Source: Bacteroidetes bacterium OLB9
GTDB lineage: Bacteria; Bacteroidota; Bacteroidia; Chitinophagales; Saprospiraceae
Assembly: GCA_001567255.1 (NCBI GenBank)
Contig: LNBW01000022.1
Location: 1 to 64,000 of the forward strand
Reading direction: 5' to 3'
DNA length: 64,000 bases
In this document: positions 8,893 through 19,014 of the stretch, in pieces
Numbering within the stretch: position 1 is the first letter of the stretch
Layout of the letters: each line of letters starts with the position of its first letter
Notes under the pieces: model-generated
The model's database searches: none
Told to the model about the DNA's origin: nothing
Seen by the model: only the letters and a program-made list of their open reading frames with translations
Program-made: the position numbers and the translations under genes

Positions 8893-10275
8893 CTAGTTTA
8901 AAGAAGGTCGTTGTCCATCAGGATAAAATTTCAATGTAAAAACATTGCCGGAAACTGAATTGGGCGTAATATTCAATGAAAACTTATGAATATTCATAAT
9001 CAAGGCTACAAGCGACAGGCCTATGCCAGAACCCTTAATCTTAGAATGCGCAGCACTTCTGTAAAAAGGCTTGAAAATCAAATCTCTTTCTTCATCCGGT
9101 ATGACCTGGGCGTTATCAATAATATCCAATGCTGGACTATGATCATTGTTAAAATATATTCTGATACGTGCAGTGTGATCCGGCGAATATTTGCAAGCAT
9201 TTTCAACAAGATTAGAAATGGCAGTTTTCAACAACGTTTCATTGCCTATAATCTTAAGTTGATTTTCATTAGCCGGCAATTGATTTACATCAATAATAAG
9301 CCGATATTCTTCGCTTACATTCCTAATAGAATTTTGCACATCCCACACCATTTCATCTATTCGCACTGGAGCAAACATCACCTTGTCTGAGCCCGCAGTA
9401 ATCCGGGTCAATTGCATCAACTGAGCAGACATTTGTTCCAGCTCTCGAGCATCTTTTAGAATGGAATCTAGACAACTTTTATACTCTTCAACACTTCTGT
9501 CCTTCATTCTATACACTTCTATCCGAGAATTTATGGCAGCCAGTGGATTGCGAACTTCATGCGATATAAATGACAAAAAACCTTTTTGAATGTTGAATGA
9601 TTCCTCAATACGAGCCAATAAGCCATTAAAATTATTAGTGAGTCGAGCAATTTCATCTTTATTACGTCCAGGTGTAAGCCTTGACGAAAGATCATCGGAT
9701 GAGAAACTGTCTAGTTCATTCATGACCTTATTGATAGGTAATAGCGCTCTATCAGCAAAATAGTAACCAACAAAAGCAGAGATCAATAAGACAATTAAGA
9801 ATGTCCAGAATAAAATGCCTTTTAAACTCACCAGTTCTTCTGACATAAACTGACCTTTGGCAATGATCACATAATCTTTGCCCAGTGTGGACTTATATTT
9901 TATACCGATGGCTTTATATTCATCAATCGGAAATTTGTATTCACCCAGCTGTAGAACTTTGTTGATGGTACTGGAGGTAACGTTGCTTTCCGGTGAGAAA
10001 GAAAATAACAAATCGCCTGTTTGGGTATAAATCATGATATTGTCCTTCACACTAAAATCTGATGGCTTGCTAGAAGTTTTGAATGGTTGTCGATCAAAGT
10101 CTGGATTGGTCTTTTCCATCATTGTAAAGGTCATCAAAGCTTTAGTACGAAGTGCTATGTAAAATTGATTTTCTAATTCATCCCGAAAACTAATATAGAT
10201 AATACTCATTGCAGTGACAAGTAGCAGTGAGAATATAGCTATGTATTGGAGGGTGAGTTTGCTTTTAATTTGCAT
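8893..10275 (-). CDS. Sensor histidine kinase
   Basis: 460 residues: TM1 about 7-29, a periplasmic sensor of roughly 125 residues with no recognisable ligand motif, TM2 about 154-176, a HAMP linker, a HisKA domain with phospho-acceptor His239 in FISHEVRNP, and a HATPase domain with NLVENACKYSPD and GSGIGLSL. The start at 10275 overlaps the response regulator stop by 11 bases, a coupling that favours it over an in-frame GTG-type start at 10308. It probably phosphorylates the upstream OmpR-type regulator. The signal is unknown. Confidence 0.9.
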   Translation of the reverse strand: MQIKSKLTLQYIAIFSLLLVTAMSIIYISFRDELENQFYIALRTKALMTFTMMEKTNPDFDRQPFKTSSKPSDFSVKDNIMIYTQTGDLLFSFSPESNVTSSTINKVLQLGEYKFPIDEYKAIGIKYKSTLGKDYVIIAKGQFMSEELVSLKGILFWTFLIVLLISAFVGYYFADRALLPINKVMNELDSFSSDDLSSRLTPGRNKDEIARLTNNFNGLLARIEESFNIQKGFLSFISHEVRNPLAAINSRIEVYRMKDRSVEEYKSCLDSILKDARELEQMSAQLMQLTRITAGSDKVMFAPVRIDEMVWDVQNSIRNVSEEYRLIIDVNQLPANENQLKIIGNETLLKTAISNLVENACKYSPDHTARIRIYFNNDHSPALDIIDNAQVIPDEERDLIFKPFYRSAAHSKIKGSGIGLSLVALIMNIHKFSLNITPNSVSGNVFTLKFYPDGQRPSLN

Positions 10276-10951
10276 TCTGTTTCGGATTAAATATATAACC
10301 AATACCAAATTTGGTATGTATTAGTTTACGACCAAATCCCTTGTCTAGTTTATTGCGGAGGTAATTAACATAAACTTCAACAAAATTAGTACCTGTATTA
10401 AAATCAACACCCCAAACTTTTTCTGCAATCTCCATCTTAGAAAGAACTTTTCCTTCGTTCATCATGAAAAACTCCAATAGCCTGAATTCTTTTTTTGTTA
10501 AGTCTATTCTTTTTCCATTTCGCTTTGCCGTCATATTATCAAAATTGACTTCCAGATCCTCTACTCTTCGCACCAGAACGTTGTAATCTGCATTTTTCCT
10601 TCTATCAAGTGCCTTGACCCTAGCCATTAGTTCCTTAAAGTTAAAAGGTTTAATCAGATAGTCGTCAGCGCCGACCTCCAATCCTGCAATACGGTCTTCG
10701 ACTTCATCCAATGCACTCACCATTATAATGGGGAGTAAATTTCCTTGTGACCGCACTTCTTTACATATTTCAAGGCCACTCATCCCAGGTAAAATTACAT
10801 CTAAAATGGCTAAGTCGTACTGATTTTCTTGAAGCATTTCCCAGCCGGTGATGCCATTTTTAGCAACACTTACTCTGAAGCCTTGCTCCTCCAGTCCCAT
10901 CTTAACCATGTCCTGGACACCCTCATGATCTTCTATCACTAAAATATGCAT
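10265..10951 (-). CDS. OmpR/PhoB-family response regulator
   Basis: 228 residues. The receiver domain has acidic residues at 8-9, phospho-acceptor Asp51 in AILDVILPG and Lys101 in IKPFNF. The C-terminal winged helix has TKKEFRLLEFF, VYVNYLRNKLDKG and the RKLIHTKFGIGYIF wing typical of CusR/RprY-like regulators. It is the first gene of the operon regulator-kinase-haloperoxidase. A reverse -7 element (CAAAGGTA, 10977-10984) lies 26 bases upstream. The divergent second haloperoxidase begins 443 bases away, so both may be targets. Confidence 0.92.
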   Translation of the reverse strand: MHILVIEDHEGVQDMVKMGLEEQGFRVSVAKNGITGWEMLQENQYDLAILDVILPGMSGLEICKEVRSQGNLLPIIMVSALDEVEDRIAGLEVGADDYLIKPFNFKELMARVKALDRRKNADYNVLVRRVEDLEVNFDNMTAKRNGKRIDLTKKEFRLLEFFMMNEGKVLSKMEIAEKVWGVDFNTGTNFVEVYVNYLRNKLDKGFGRKLIHTKFGIGYIFNPKQNAN

Positions 10952-10984
10952 AAGTTCAGTCCTTAATTTATGTGTGCAAAGGTA

Positions 10985-11337
10985 ATTATTAAAAACCAGC
11001 TATAATAATTATTTATATTTTTTTAATAATTTTTTAAGTAGTTAAATATATAATATAATCAATTTATTACATAATGATATATAAGTTACTATACATTTAT
11101 TATTTTTTAAATATTTATTGCAAATTATAGCCTTTTTTAATATTTATCTTTAAACAAAGTTAATTAAATATGAAATCAATAAAAGTGACTAAAAACCGTC
11201 AAAAAGTCAGGAGAAACCCTAGGTTATAGGAGTTTTAATAAGCCCATTTCTACCTTTGAATAATAATAATTTATACCTCATGAATCTTTTTAATAATTTT
11301 CTAATAAATAAAATATCTTAATACTTGAATTTATCAT
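10985..11337. other. AT-rich divergent intergenic region
   Basis: Very AT-rich gap between the two-component operon and the second haloperoxidase-like gene. I see no gene or RNA here, only poly-A/T stretches suited to promoter upstream sequences and possible regulator sites. Confidence 0.4.
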
Positions 11338-11345
11338 TACTTTTG
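11338..11345 (+). promoter_or_regulatory. Candidate -7 element for the second haloperoxidase gene
   Basis: TACTTTTG matches TAnnTTTG and lies 50 bases before the ATG at 11395. No clear -33 TTTG is seen at the right distance. Confidence 0.4.
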
Positions 11346-11394
11346 TCCCTTGTAAATCACAATTATTTCCATAATTCAAAATTAAATCAATAAT

Positions 11395-12790
11395 ATGAAA
11401 ACAAAGTATTTATTTTATCCTCTTATAGCATTATTTATGCTTATGGTGGTTGCATCATGTTCAGAAAAAAATTGATGATGACCAACCGACTAATACTCAA
11501 TCTAAATTAGTAGCCGATTACCCAAGTGATGTCATTCACGACTGGAATGAAGTATTTTTACGTATAGAAAGATATGCGGAAGGATATAGACCCGGACCGG
11601 CTCCAACCGCATTAGCGTATATTGGCCTCGCTTGTTATGAAAGTGTTATTTCAGGCATGCCTGATTATAAGTCTTTAGATGGAAATTGGCAAGGATTCAA
11701 TGTACCTAAAGCCGATCCAGCTAAAGAGTATTGCTGGCCATTAGCTATCAATGCTGCATATGAATTTATGATTCGTAAATATTTTGAAAAAGAAGCTTCA
11801 GAAGAGCATGTTAATTTAATTACTACAACAGCTAGATTCTTCAATAATCAATACAAAGATCAGGTTTCTACAGAAGTTTATGACCGATCCATAAATCGTG
11901 GTAGAGAAGTTGCTGAAGCTGTTTGGGCATTTGCTGTATCAGACAAAGTTGCTTATAATCACTACCTAGACCCATTCCAGGGTTATGATTGGAGAAAGGC
12001 TTTCAAGAAAGAAGGAGATTGGATTGCTACTTTCCCTGGTCCAGGAGAGGGCGCAGGAGGCGTATGGGGTAATGCTAGAGTATTCTCTATCACCCCTGAG
12101 CAAAAGCTTTGTATCAAGCCAATACCTTACAGTAATGAGAAAACTTCACAATTGTATGCTCAAGCACTTGAGGTTTATTCTAAAAACACACCTACCCTTT
12201 CTTATGAAGATGAATGGATTGCTGAGTTCTGGAGTGATGACTTGACTGACCTTACTTTTAGTCCAGGTGTTAGATATCTAGCGATAGGTGATCAAATATT
12301 GAAAAATGATAAAAGAGCTCTTGATATCGCTGTATTGATGAATGCATACTTAGGCATTGCTATTAGCGATGCAGGTGTTGCAGCATGGTATTCAAAGTAT
12401 TATTATAATGTAGAAAGACCTGAGACCTACATCCAGAGAGAAATAGATCCTACATGGAAGCCTAGTCTGGACAACCCTTTGACAGGTGAAACAGGAATTA
12501 CACCTTCATTCCCTGCATTCCCATCAGGACACGCTACATTCCATTCAGCTTCAGCTGAAGTATTCGGATATCTGTTTGGATATAATTACAGCTTTACTGA
12601 TTTATGCCATAAGGACAGAACAGAATTTTCTGGTGCACCAAGAACTTTTTCAAGTTTCAATGAAGCAATGAATGAATGTGCTTGGTCTAGATTATTACTC
12701 GGCGTACACTATAGAATGGATGGAGAAGCATCTATCAAATTAGGAACTGAAATCGGAAGAGCCGTTGAAAGATTACCTTGGAAGAAATAA
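11395..12790 (+). CDS. Vanadium-dependent haloperoxidase/PAP2 family lipoprotein, frameshifted
   Basis: An ATG at 11395 encodes a lipoprotein signal peptide ending VVASCSEK (Cys22). The frame then hits TGA at 11473, while the rest of the enzyme continues in the next frame. Removing one A from the A7 run at 11465-11471 joins them as CSEKIDDDQPT and gives 464 residues. The enzyme part has all pocket motifs: Lys-x6-Arg-Pro in YSKYYYNVERP, FPSGHATFH, and SRLLLGVHYRMD. Without the signal peptide the protein could only start at a TTG at 11450 and would stay in the cytoplasm, which is implausible. It is divergent from the two-component operon and is followed by a strong terminator. Confidence 0.78.
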
Positions 12791-12827
12791 GAATGTAATC
12801 AATCAGGTAACTGATATATAAAGTAAG

Positions 12828-12862
12828 AGGACAGCCGACGAAAGAAAGCTGTCCTTTTTTTT
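12828..12862 (+). terminator. Intrinsic terminator after the haloperoxidase gene
   Basis: AGGACAGC (12828-12835) and GCTGTCCT (12848-12855) form a perfect 8-bp stem with a 12-nt loop, followed by a run of eight T. Confidence 0.9.
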
Positions 12863-12877
12863 ATGATGGTCATTTAC

Positions 12878-15778
12878 TTATTGCAGTAATTGCTCTATCG
12901 AATCATCATCTAGATAATCCATACTTTCGATATCTATAATATCATCTGAAAGCTGCTTTTTTGAAGATTGTAGTTTCAAGATCTTCTCTTCAATCGTATT
13001 ACGAGCGATAAATCTGGTCACCATTACATTTTCTGTTTGGCCTATTCTATGAGCTCTTGCTATGGCCTGCTCTTCGACAAATGGATTCCACCACGGATCC
13101 AATATAAATACATAATCTGCAGCAGTGAGATTCAGGCCTGTACCACCTGCCTTAATTGAAATGAAAAACACTTGGACCTCAGACCTATTTTGAAAGCGAT
13201 CAATAGCGTGTTTACGCTGCTGCCTGTCCATGGATCCTGTCAGTTTTTCAAAAGGATGACCTTCATCCGTCATCCACATCTGAAAGAGTTCGAGATGCTT
13301 AATAAAATTGGAGAAAACAAGAACCTTGTGGCCGGATGTCACCACCGTTTGGATAGCTGCCTTAATGACTTCAAATTTTTCAACCTCACCATCAAAGTCA
13401 GGTATCACAAGTTGAGGATGATTAGCTAACTGACGGAGTTTCATCAGACTAGCCAAAACATTGATACGATAATTTCCGGTATTTTTATCGAGACCTGCAA
13501 GAAAGTTTCTGACTGCAGATTTTTCCCTTTCATATAATTTTGATTGGTCATCAGACATATCTATATAAGTAACATTTTCCATCAGTTGTGGCAAATCTTT
13601 AGCGACTTGTTCTTTGGTGCGTCGCAAAATATATGGATCGACCAATAATTTTAGTTCTGCTAAAGCTTGCTCATCTTTTGATTTCTCAATAGGATTCATA
13701 AAATGTTCCTTAAAAAAAGAAAAACCTCCTAAAATGGTCGGATTGATAAACTCCATTTGAGACCATAAATCGGCTAGAGAATTTTCGATGGGCGTTCCAC
13801 TCATTGATATCTTGTGCACAGCATCCAGTTGCGACACAGATTGAAATGTTTTGGAAGAGCGGTTCCTGATCTGCTGACTTTCGTCAAGAATAAGATATTG
13901 AAAATTCTTAACTTTTAAAGTGTCGATATCTGCTACAAGTGTCTGATAGGTGGTGATGACAACATCAAAAGTCATCATTGTAGCAGATAATTTTGACCTG
14001 TTTGGTCCAGTATAGTTTAGAACCTGTAATGATGGTGCAAATTTCCTGAGTTCGCTTTGCCAGTTAAAAATAAGTGATGATGGCACTACTACCAATGCCT
14101 GAAGTGACCTTCGCTTATAAAATTTTACATCAGCAAATAAATCCATTTGTATTACTCCACTAGCTTCATTCTCATCAGGCATCTGCTCCTTCGCATCCAT
14201 CAGTGCAGCAATCACCTGCAGTGTTTTACCCAACCCCATATCATCTGCCAGACAAGCTCCCAGACCGTTGAGCCTATGTTTAATAAGCCATTTGACGCCT
14301 TCTCTTTGGTAAGATCTCAGGGTGGCCTTGAGAAGATTGCTTTGCACATATGCTACTTCTTCTACATGTGGGACTTTCATTGCAGCCCCCGATATAGATG
14401 TATCTTCTATCAATGTAAAATGAGGCTTTGAAAGCAGCCATCGACCATCTCTGTTTTCAACAAATTTTACAATAGACTTATATTTGGTCATGATCTCTTC
14501 AGGGATGATAACAAATTCTCCTGATTTGAGCCTGAAAAAAGGGTTTTCCTCTTTGATATTTTTAAATAATGCAGCAATAGGATACGTTTCGCCATCAATC
14601 ACCACTGCACCATGTAAATCAAACCAGTCATTGTAGAGTGTAAAATCCTCTTTTATAGACAATGAGTGTAATGCAATCCTCTTATTATCAATAGTCGGGA
14701 GCGTTATCTTCATAGCCGATGACAACTCTTGATAGTGCTTAGCAACCATGACAATTGCATCGTATTTCCCACCAAGCGTGCCCAATCTTTTATCATCCAG
14801 TCTAATAAATTGAAGATCTGTCAGCAACTTAATGTACAATGCTTCTTGCTCTGGATTTCTTAAATACTCTGCAGCCTGAACATGATTGGCTTCATCAACC
14901 ATTACTTCCACTCTTCGACTATTCGCCTCACTCATCATAAAACTAAAGGCACCGTAGTCAAATTTCAAGTCAATACAATACTTATCCGTAATAAGATTAT
15001 AAATAAATACCAGTTCTACGTTTTTCAACTCCTGATGGCGTTGCAATTCAAAGCCTTCAGCTATGACTTCTGAAAGTTTAATAGCATCAGACACAAACTG
15101 TTCGAAAAAAACCTTTATATTTTTATTAGGAATAAATACTTTCTCTTTACTCAAAAAGGGTTTTAACTTATTAGAATTAATGTGATTCAGGCGAATGATA
15201 AACTTATTATCCATCAAAATCATGCCCGGTTGATTAGCAATCAATTTAATATCATGAAGATGAGGTAAAGTTTTTTGACCATTGATATTTAACCAAAGCG
15301 AATAATTAACGCCAGTCTGGGTTTTATTAAACAACATAGCCGGATGAGCTATAGGATTATTCAAGAGCAGCAAATGATCGGCAGCTTTCATCTTGCGCTG
15401 CAGACCATAACAAAGATAGCACTGGTTTTCCTGGATCATGGTCAGCCACTTTTCTAATCTCCTATCTAGAATCGCACAAATATTCTTTCTAACCGCATCA
15501 TCAGAAAACAGCATACTCAGGCTTTGAGTTTTTTTCTTATTACGGTTCATCTCCCGCTCAAGTTCTGGGAGACTCATTTCGTGACAAAATTTCAATAATT
15601 GAAAATGAAATGAGGATGCAATATCTGGAAAATAAGTAGAGGTATTTTCAGGCAAAGCTTGCGCTTTGATATATCCGGGCTGCCCAAATTTATCCTTATC
15701 GCAAATATAGGCCGATGGTAATACCAGTTGCAAGCCTTCAATATAAGACAAATTATAAACGATTACGTACTGGTACAT
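12878..15778 (-). CDS. SNF2/Rad54-family DEAD-box helicase
   Basis: 966-residue SNF2 ATPase. About 480 N-terminal residues are poorly conserved and carry a short Cys pair (CYLCYG). The helicase core has Walker A DDMGLGKT near 511, a motif II reading DESQ near 631, SGTPIEN, and a C-terminal domain ending with the LDPWWNPFVEEQAIARAHRIGQT motif VI region. Such proteins translocate on double-stranded DNA and remodel protein-DNA complexes. It stands alone with no restriction or phage-defence partner nearby, so a housekeeping role is more likely than a defence island. Confidence 0.9.
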   Translation of the reverse strand: MYQYVIVYNLSYIEGLQLVLPSAYICDKDKFGQPGYIKAQALPENTSTYFPDIASSFHFQLLKFCHEMSLPELEREMNRNKKKTQSLSMLFSDDAVRKNICAILDRRLEKWLTMIQENQCYLCYGLQRKMKAADHLLLLNNPIAHPAMLFNKTQTGVNYSLWLNINGQKTLPHLHDIKLIANQPGMILMDNKFIIRLNHINSNKLKPFLSKEKVFIPNKNIKVFFEQFVSDAIKLSEVIAEGFELQRHQELKNVELVFIYNLITDKYCIDLKFDYGAFSFMMSEANSRRVEVMVDEANHVQAAEYLRNPEQEALYIKLLTDLQFIRLDDKRLGTLGGKYDAIVMVAKHYQELSSAMKITLPTIDNKRIALHSLSIKEDFTLYNDWFDLHGAVVIDGETYPIAALFKNIKEENPFFRLKSGEFVIIPEEIMTKYKSIVKFVENRDGRWLLSKPHFTLIEDTSISGAAMKVPHVEEVAYVQSNLLKATLRSYQREGVKWLIKHRLNGLGACLADDMGLGKTLQVIAALMDAKEQMPDENEASGVIQMDLFADVKFYKRRSLQALVVVPSSLIFNWQSELRKFAPSLQVLNYTGPNRSKLSATMMTFDVVITTYQTLVADIDTLKVKNFQYLILDESQQIRNRSSKTFQSVSQLDAVHKISMSGTPIENSLADLWSQMEFINPTILGGFSFFKEHFMNPIEKSKDEQALAELKLLVDPYILRRTKEQVAKDLPQLMENVTYIDMSDDQSKLYEREKSAVRNFLAGLDKNTGNYRINVLASLMKLRQLANHPQLVIPDFDGEVEKFEVIKAAIQTVVTSGHKVLVFSNFIKHLELFQMWMTDEGHPFEKLTGSMDRQQRKHAIDRFQNRSEVQVFFISIKAGGTGLNLTAADYVFILDPWWNPFVEEQAIARAHRIGQTENVMVTRFIARNTIEEKILKLQSSKKQLSDDIIDIESMDYLDDDSIEQLLQ

Positions 15779-15920
15779 CTACTCCACCTTTTTTTAATGG
15801 CCACAAATGTAAAAAATTATTTTCCTAAATGAAATAACCGGATATCTGCACTTCGAGAAGAACTCTTAAATTAGGCTGGCATTATGCCATTTAAATTTAG
15901 GTAAAAATAAAAAATAAAGC

Positions 15921-15928
15921 TAACTTTG
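15921..15928 (+). promoter_or_regulatory. Candidate -7 element for tdh-kbl
   Basis: TAACTTTG matches TAnnTTTG and lies 26 bases before the tdh start. The -33 element is not clear. Confidence 0.4.
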
Positions 15929-15953
15929 AGCGCCTAATAAATTTACAAACTCA

Positions 15954-16898
15954 ATGAATACACCCAGAATACTTGTCACTGGTGCCAATGGTCAGATTGG
16001 TCGTGTCTTAACCGCTAAACTCAGAGAATTATATGGAAATAATAATGTTCTAGCTACCGATATCACAAAACACGATTTAGATTCTGAACCCTTTGAATTT
16101 CTTGATATTTTAAATCATCAGCGAACGCTTGAGATCATTGACGATTACAAAATAAATCAAATTTATCATCTTGCAGCTATACTCTCCGCTAATGGCGAAT
16201 GGAATCCTGTAAAGACCTGGAATATCAATCTTAACGGACTCCTTTCAGTACTTGAAATTTGCAGAGAAAAGAATATAGACCGGATGTTTTTCCCGAGTAC
16301 AATAGCTGTATTTGGCAATACAACGCCCAGATTAGATACACCTCAGGATGTGCCACTTTTACCAACCACTGTATATGGTATGAGCAAAACGTCAGGTGAA
16401 TTATGGTGTAATTATTATCATAAACGATATGGTGTGGATGTAAGATCTGTTAGATACCCAGGCATCATTGGGTGGCAATCTTTACCTGCCGGAGGTACGA
16501 CAGATTATGCAGTCGAAATATACCATGCTGCGCTTAAAGAAGGTCATTATGAATGCTTTCTCAATGCAGACACTCGATTACCGATGATGTATATGGATGA
16601 TGCCATCAAAGCGACCATCAACATTATGCAGGCTGACCCTCAAGAAATCAAGGTGCGTTACGGATATAATCTGAGTGCCATGAGCTTTACTCCAGCTGAA
16701 ATAGCTGCCGAAATCAAGAAACACATTCCTGGCTTTACGATATCCTATAAACCTGATTTCAGACAAGATATTGCTGCCACTTGGACTGAATCTATTGATG
16801 ATAGCAAAGCTAGAGAAGACTGGAAATGGTCTCCTGACTTTGATTTAAATAGTATGACCATCGACATGTTTAAGCATCTTAAAGAGATAATATTATAA
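15954..16898 (+). CDS. tdh: L-threonine 3-dehydrogenase, epimerase (SDR) type
   Basis: Oxidises L-threonine to 2-amino-3-ketobutyrate with NAD. The 314-residue protein is the extended-SDR form of threonine dehydrogenase, not the zinc MDR form: TGANGQIG at 9-16, FPSTIAVFG, and YGMSK with Tyr141 and Lys145. The following YPGIIGW and GGTTDYAVEIYHAA segments are characteristic of this family. kbl starts 43 bases downstream and supplies the next step, so the pair degrades threonine to glycine and acetyl-CoA. Confidence 0.92.
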   Translation: MNTPRILVTGANGQIGRVLTAKLRELYGNNNVLATDITKHDLDSEPFEFLDILNHQRTLEIIDDYKINQIYHLAAILSANGEWNPVKTWNINLNGLLSVLEICREKNIDRMFFPSTIAVFGNTTPRLDTPQDVPLLPTTVYGMSKTSGELWCNYYHKRYGVDVRSVRYPGIIGWQSLPAGGTTDYAVEIYHAALKEGHYECFLNADTRLPMMYMDDAIKATINIMQADPQEIKVRYGYNLSAMSFTPAEIAAEIKKHIPGFTISYKPDFRQDIAATWTESIDDSKAREDWKWSPDFDLNSMTIDMFKHLKEIIL

Positions 16899-16940
16899 AA
16901 TCTTTATTCAAATTTATAAAACCCACAAAAATATAAAATA

Positions 16941-18146
16941 ATGAGTACCAATAGAGAAGCCACCATAGCCAGTATTGCTGCAGAATTGGACGAAATGAGA
17001 CAAGCTGGATTATATAAAGAGGAAAGAATCATCACCACCCCTCAAAGTGCACAAATCAAAACCACAGCAGGAGAAGAAGTGTTGAATTTCTGTGCTAATA
17101 ATTATCTGGGACTTTCATCACATCCTGAAGTCATCCGCGCCGGCAAAGAAGCCATAGACACACATGGTTTTGGCATGTCGTCTGTGCGTTTTATTTGCGG
17201 CACTCAGGATATCCACAAAGAACTGGAAAAGAAAATAGCTGCCTTTGTTGGTCAGGAAGATGCCATCTTGTATGCTGCAGCATTTGATGCTAATGGAGGT
17301 CTTTTTGAACCATTATTGGGTGAAGAAGACGCTATTATTTCCGATGCGCTCAATCATGCTTCTATCATCGACGGTATCCGTCTTTGCAAAGCTAAAAGAT
17401 ACCGCTATGAAAATAATGATATGGAGGATCTTGAAGCTAAACTCAAAGAAGCCCAGTCCGCTGGAGCCAGAAGAATACTTATTGCTACGGATGGTGTGTT
17501 TTCAATGGATGGTATCATTGCCCAGGTGGATAAAATCTGTGATCTCGCAGATAAATATGGGGCAATGGTTATGGTGGATGACTGCCACGCAACAGGATTC
17601 ATCGGCAAACACGGTAGAGGCTCTTCTGAGCACGCCAATGCATTTGGCAGAGTAGATATTATAACAGGTACATTTGGGAAAGCCCTTGGTGGTGCATCCG
17701 GTGGTTTTACTGCAGCCAAAAAAGAAATTGTGGATTTGCTCAGACAGCGATCGCGACCATATCTTTTTTCCAATACATTAGCGCCTTCTATTGTGGGAGC
17801 ATCCATAAGAGTGCTTGACATCCTTAATGAAAGTACTGCACTCCGAGACAAACTAGAAGATAATACCCGATTATTTAGAGAAGAAATGACGAAAGCGGGA
17901 TTTGACATCATTCCAGGAACACACCCTATCACACCTGTTATGCTCTATGATGCGCCGCTCGCACAGGAATTTTCAAGACGGTTACTGGATGAGGGTATTT
18001 ATGTTATAGGCTTCTTCTTCCCTGTCGTGCCTAAAGGAAAAGCCAGAATCAGAGTACAAATCAGTGCCGGCCATGAAACGGAGCACATTTACAAAGCAGT
18101 TAAGGCATTTACTAAAGTAGGTAAAGAGCTAGGAGTAATTTCTTAA
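16941..18146 (+). CDS. kbl: Glycine C-acetyltransferase (2-amino-3-ketobutyrate CoA ligase)
   Basis: PLP enzyme of the alpha-oxoamine synthase family, 401 residues, that splits 2-amino-3-ketobutyrate with CoA into glycine and acetyl-CoA. Key residues are His216 in VDDCHATGF and the PLP Lys247 in [14 protein letters not shown]. It is paralogous to spt at 774 but has the KBL signature ([31 protein letters not shown]). It forms an operon with tdh and ends before a bidirectional hairpin. Confidence 0.95.
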   Translation: MSTNREATIASIAAELDEMRQAGLYKEERIITTPQSAQIKTTAGEEVLNFCANNYLGLSSHPEVIRAGKEAIDTHGFGMSSVRFICGTQDIHKELEKKIAAFVGQEDAILYAAAFDANGGLFEPLLGEEDAIISDALNHASIIDGIRLCKAKRYRYENNDMEDLEAKLKEAQSAGARRILIATDGVFSMDGIIAQVDKICDLADKYGAMVMVDDCHATGFIGKHGRGSSEHANAFGRVDIITGTFGKALGGASGGFTAAKKEIVDLLRQRSRPYLFSNTLAPSIVGASIRVLDILNESTALRDKLEDNTRLFREEMTKAGFDIIPGTHPITPVMLYDAPLAQEFSRRLLDEGIYVIGFFFPVVPKGKARIRVQISAGHETEHIYKAVKAFTKVGKELGVIS

Positions 18147-18170
18147 GATTTTGCATATCATAGTAAATAA

Positions 18171-18204
18171 AAAAGGGATGCAAGTCATTGACTACATCCC
18201 TTTT
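18171..18204. terminator. Bidirectional terminator between kbl and rpmA
   Basis: AAAAGGGATG and CATCCCTTTT form a perfect 10-bp stem with a 14-nt loop. It has T-rich flanks in both directions and lies between convergent genes. Confidence 0.85.
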
Positions 18205-18237
18205 AATTCATTTAATCTGATTCAATCAGATATCAAC

Positions 18238-18561
18238 TTATTCTTCCTCGTTAGCTGCAGGTTTAGCAGCTTTAACTATCGGCGCAACGGTTTCTTTAAC
18301 TTCACTCAATGAAGGAACAATACTCACCCATGTTCTATTGAGTTTACCCTTAGAAAAAGCGACTGTACCGTCCACTTGTGCGTGAATCGTAAAATCTTTT
18401 CCAAGGTAGGTATTCTCTCCAGCATGAAATCTAGTACCTCTTTGTCTGACAAGAATATTACCAGCTTTAGCCGTCTGGCCACCAAAGAGTTTAACTCCTA
18501 ATCGTTTACTTTTACTATCCCGTCCGTTATCCGAACTACCGACACCTTTTTTATGAGCCAT
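18238..18561 (-). CDS. rpmA: 50S ribosomal protein L27
   Basis: 107 residues beginning [10 protein letters not shown], with the L27 core ([38 protein letters not shown]). It binds near the peptidyl-transferase centre. It has no N-terminal cleavable extension of the Firmicutes type. An Ala/Glu/Lys-rich tail of about 20 residues extends past the usual end, common in Bacteroidota. It follows rplU by 42 bases in the usual L21-L27 pair. Confidence 0.97.
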   Translation of the reverse strand: MAHKKGVGSSDNGRDSKSKRLGVKLFGGQTAKAGNILVRQRGTRFHAGENTYLGKDFTIHAQVDGTVAFSKGKLNRTWVSIVPSLSEVKETVAPIVKAAKPAANEEE

Positions 18562-18603
18562 TTTTCTTAATTTTTAGATTAGATAATAAACTGCACACAA
18601 AAA

Positions 18604-18915
18604 TTATGCAGAGATAGATTCTATTTTGATTTTAGTAAAAGACTGTCTGTGGCCATTCATTTTCTGATAGCCTTTACGTCTTTTCTTTTTAAATACGATG
18701 ACTTTGTCACCTTTCTGGTTGCCAATAACAGTGGCATTTACTTTGGCATTGCTCAATACCGGCGTGCCGACGCTCACAGATCCATTATTATCTACCATCA
18801 ATACCTGATCGAAAGATACAGATGAACCTGCTTCGGCTTCTAACTGGTGGACAAAGAGTTCTTGACCCTCAGTCACTTTGAATTGCTGACCAGCTATGTT
18901 TACGATTGCAATCAT
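18604..18915 (-). CDS. rplU: 50S ribosomal protein L21
   Basis: 103 residues, full length for L21: [19 protein letters not shown] at the N terminus and [18 protein letters not shown], the rRNA-binding GY-x-GHRQ motif, near the C terminus. It is the first gene of the rplU-rpmA operon and is read from the promoter at 18951-18983. Confidence 0.97.
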   Translation of the reverse strand: MIAIVNIAGQQFKVTEGQELFVHQLEAEAGSSVSFDQVLMVDNNGSVSVGTPVLSNAKVNATVIGNQKGDKVIVFKKKRRKGYQKMNGHRQSFTKIKIESISA

Positions 18916-18950
18916 TGTAAATAAATATTTATACGTTTTAAAAATGAGTG

Positions 18951-18983
18951 CAAAGATAGTTAGTTTTTTAATATCTATACAAA
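18951..18983 (-). promoter_or_regulatory. Promoter of rplU-rpmA
   Basis: On the minus strand TTTG (18980-18983), a 21-base spacer and TATCTTTG (18951-18958) match the Bacteroidota promoter consensus. The -7 box is 35 bases from the rplU start. Confidence 0.7.
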
Positions 18984-19014
18984 GAAAATATCAAGTTTTT
19001 TATCTAAAATGACA

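Noticed and set aside
12878..15778. SNF2 helicase as part of a phage-defence system
   Set aside because: No methyltransferase, nuclease or other defence partner lies beside it.
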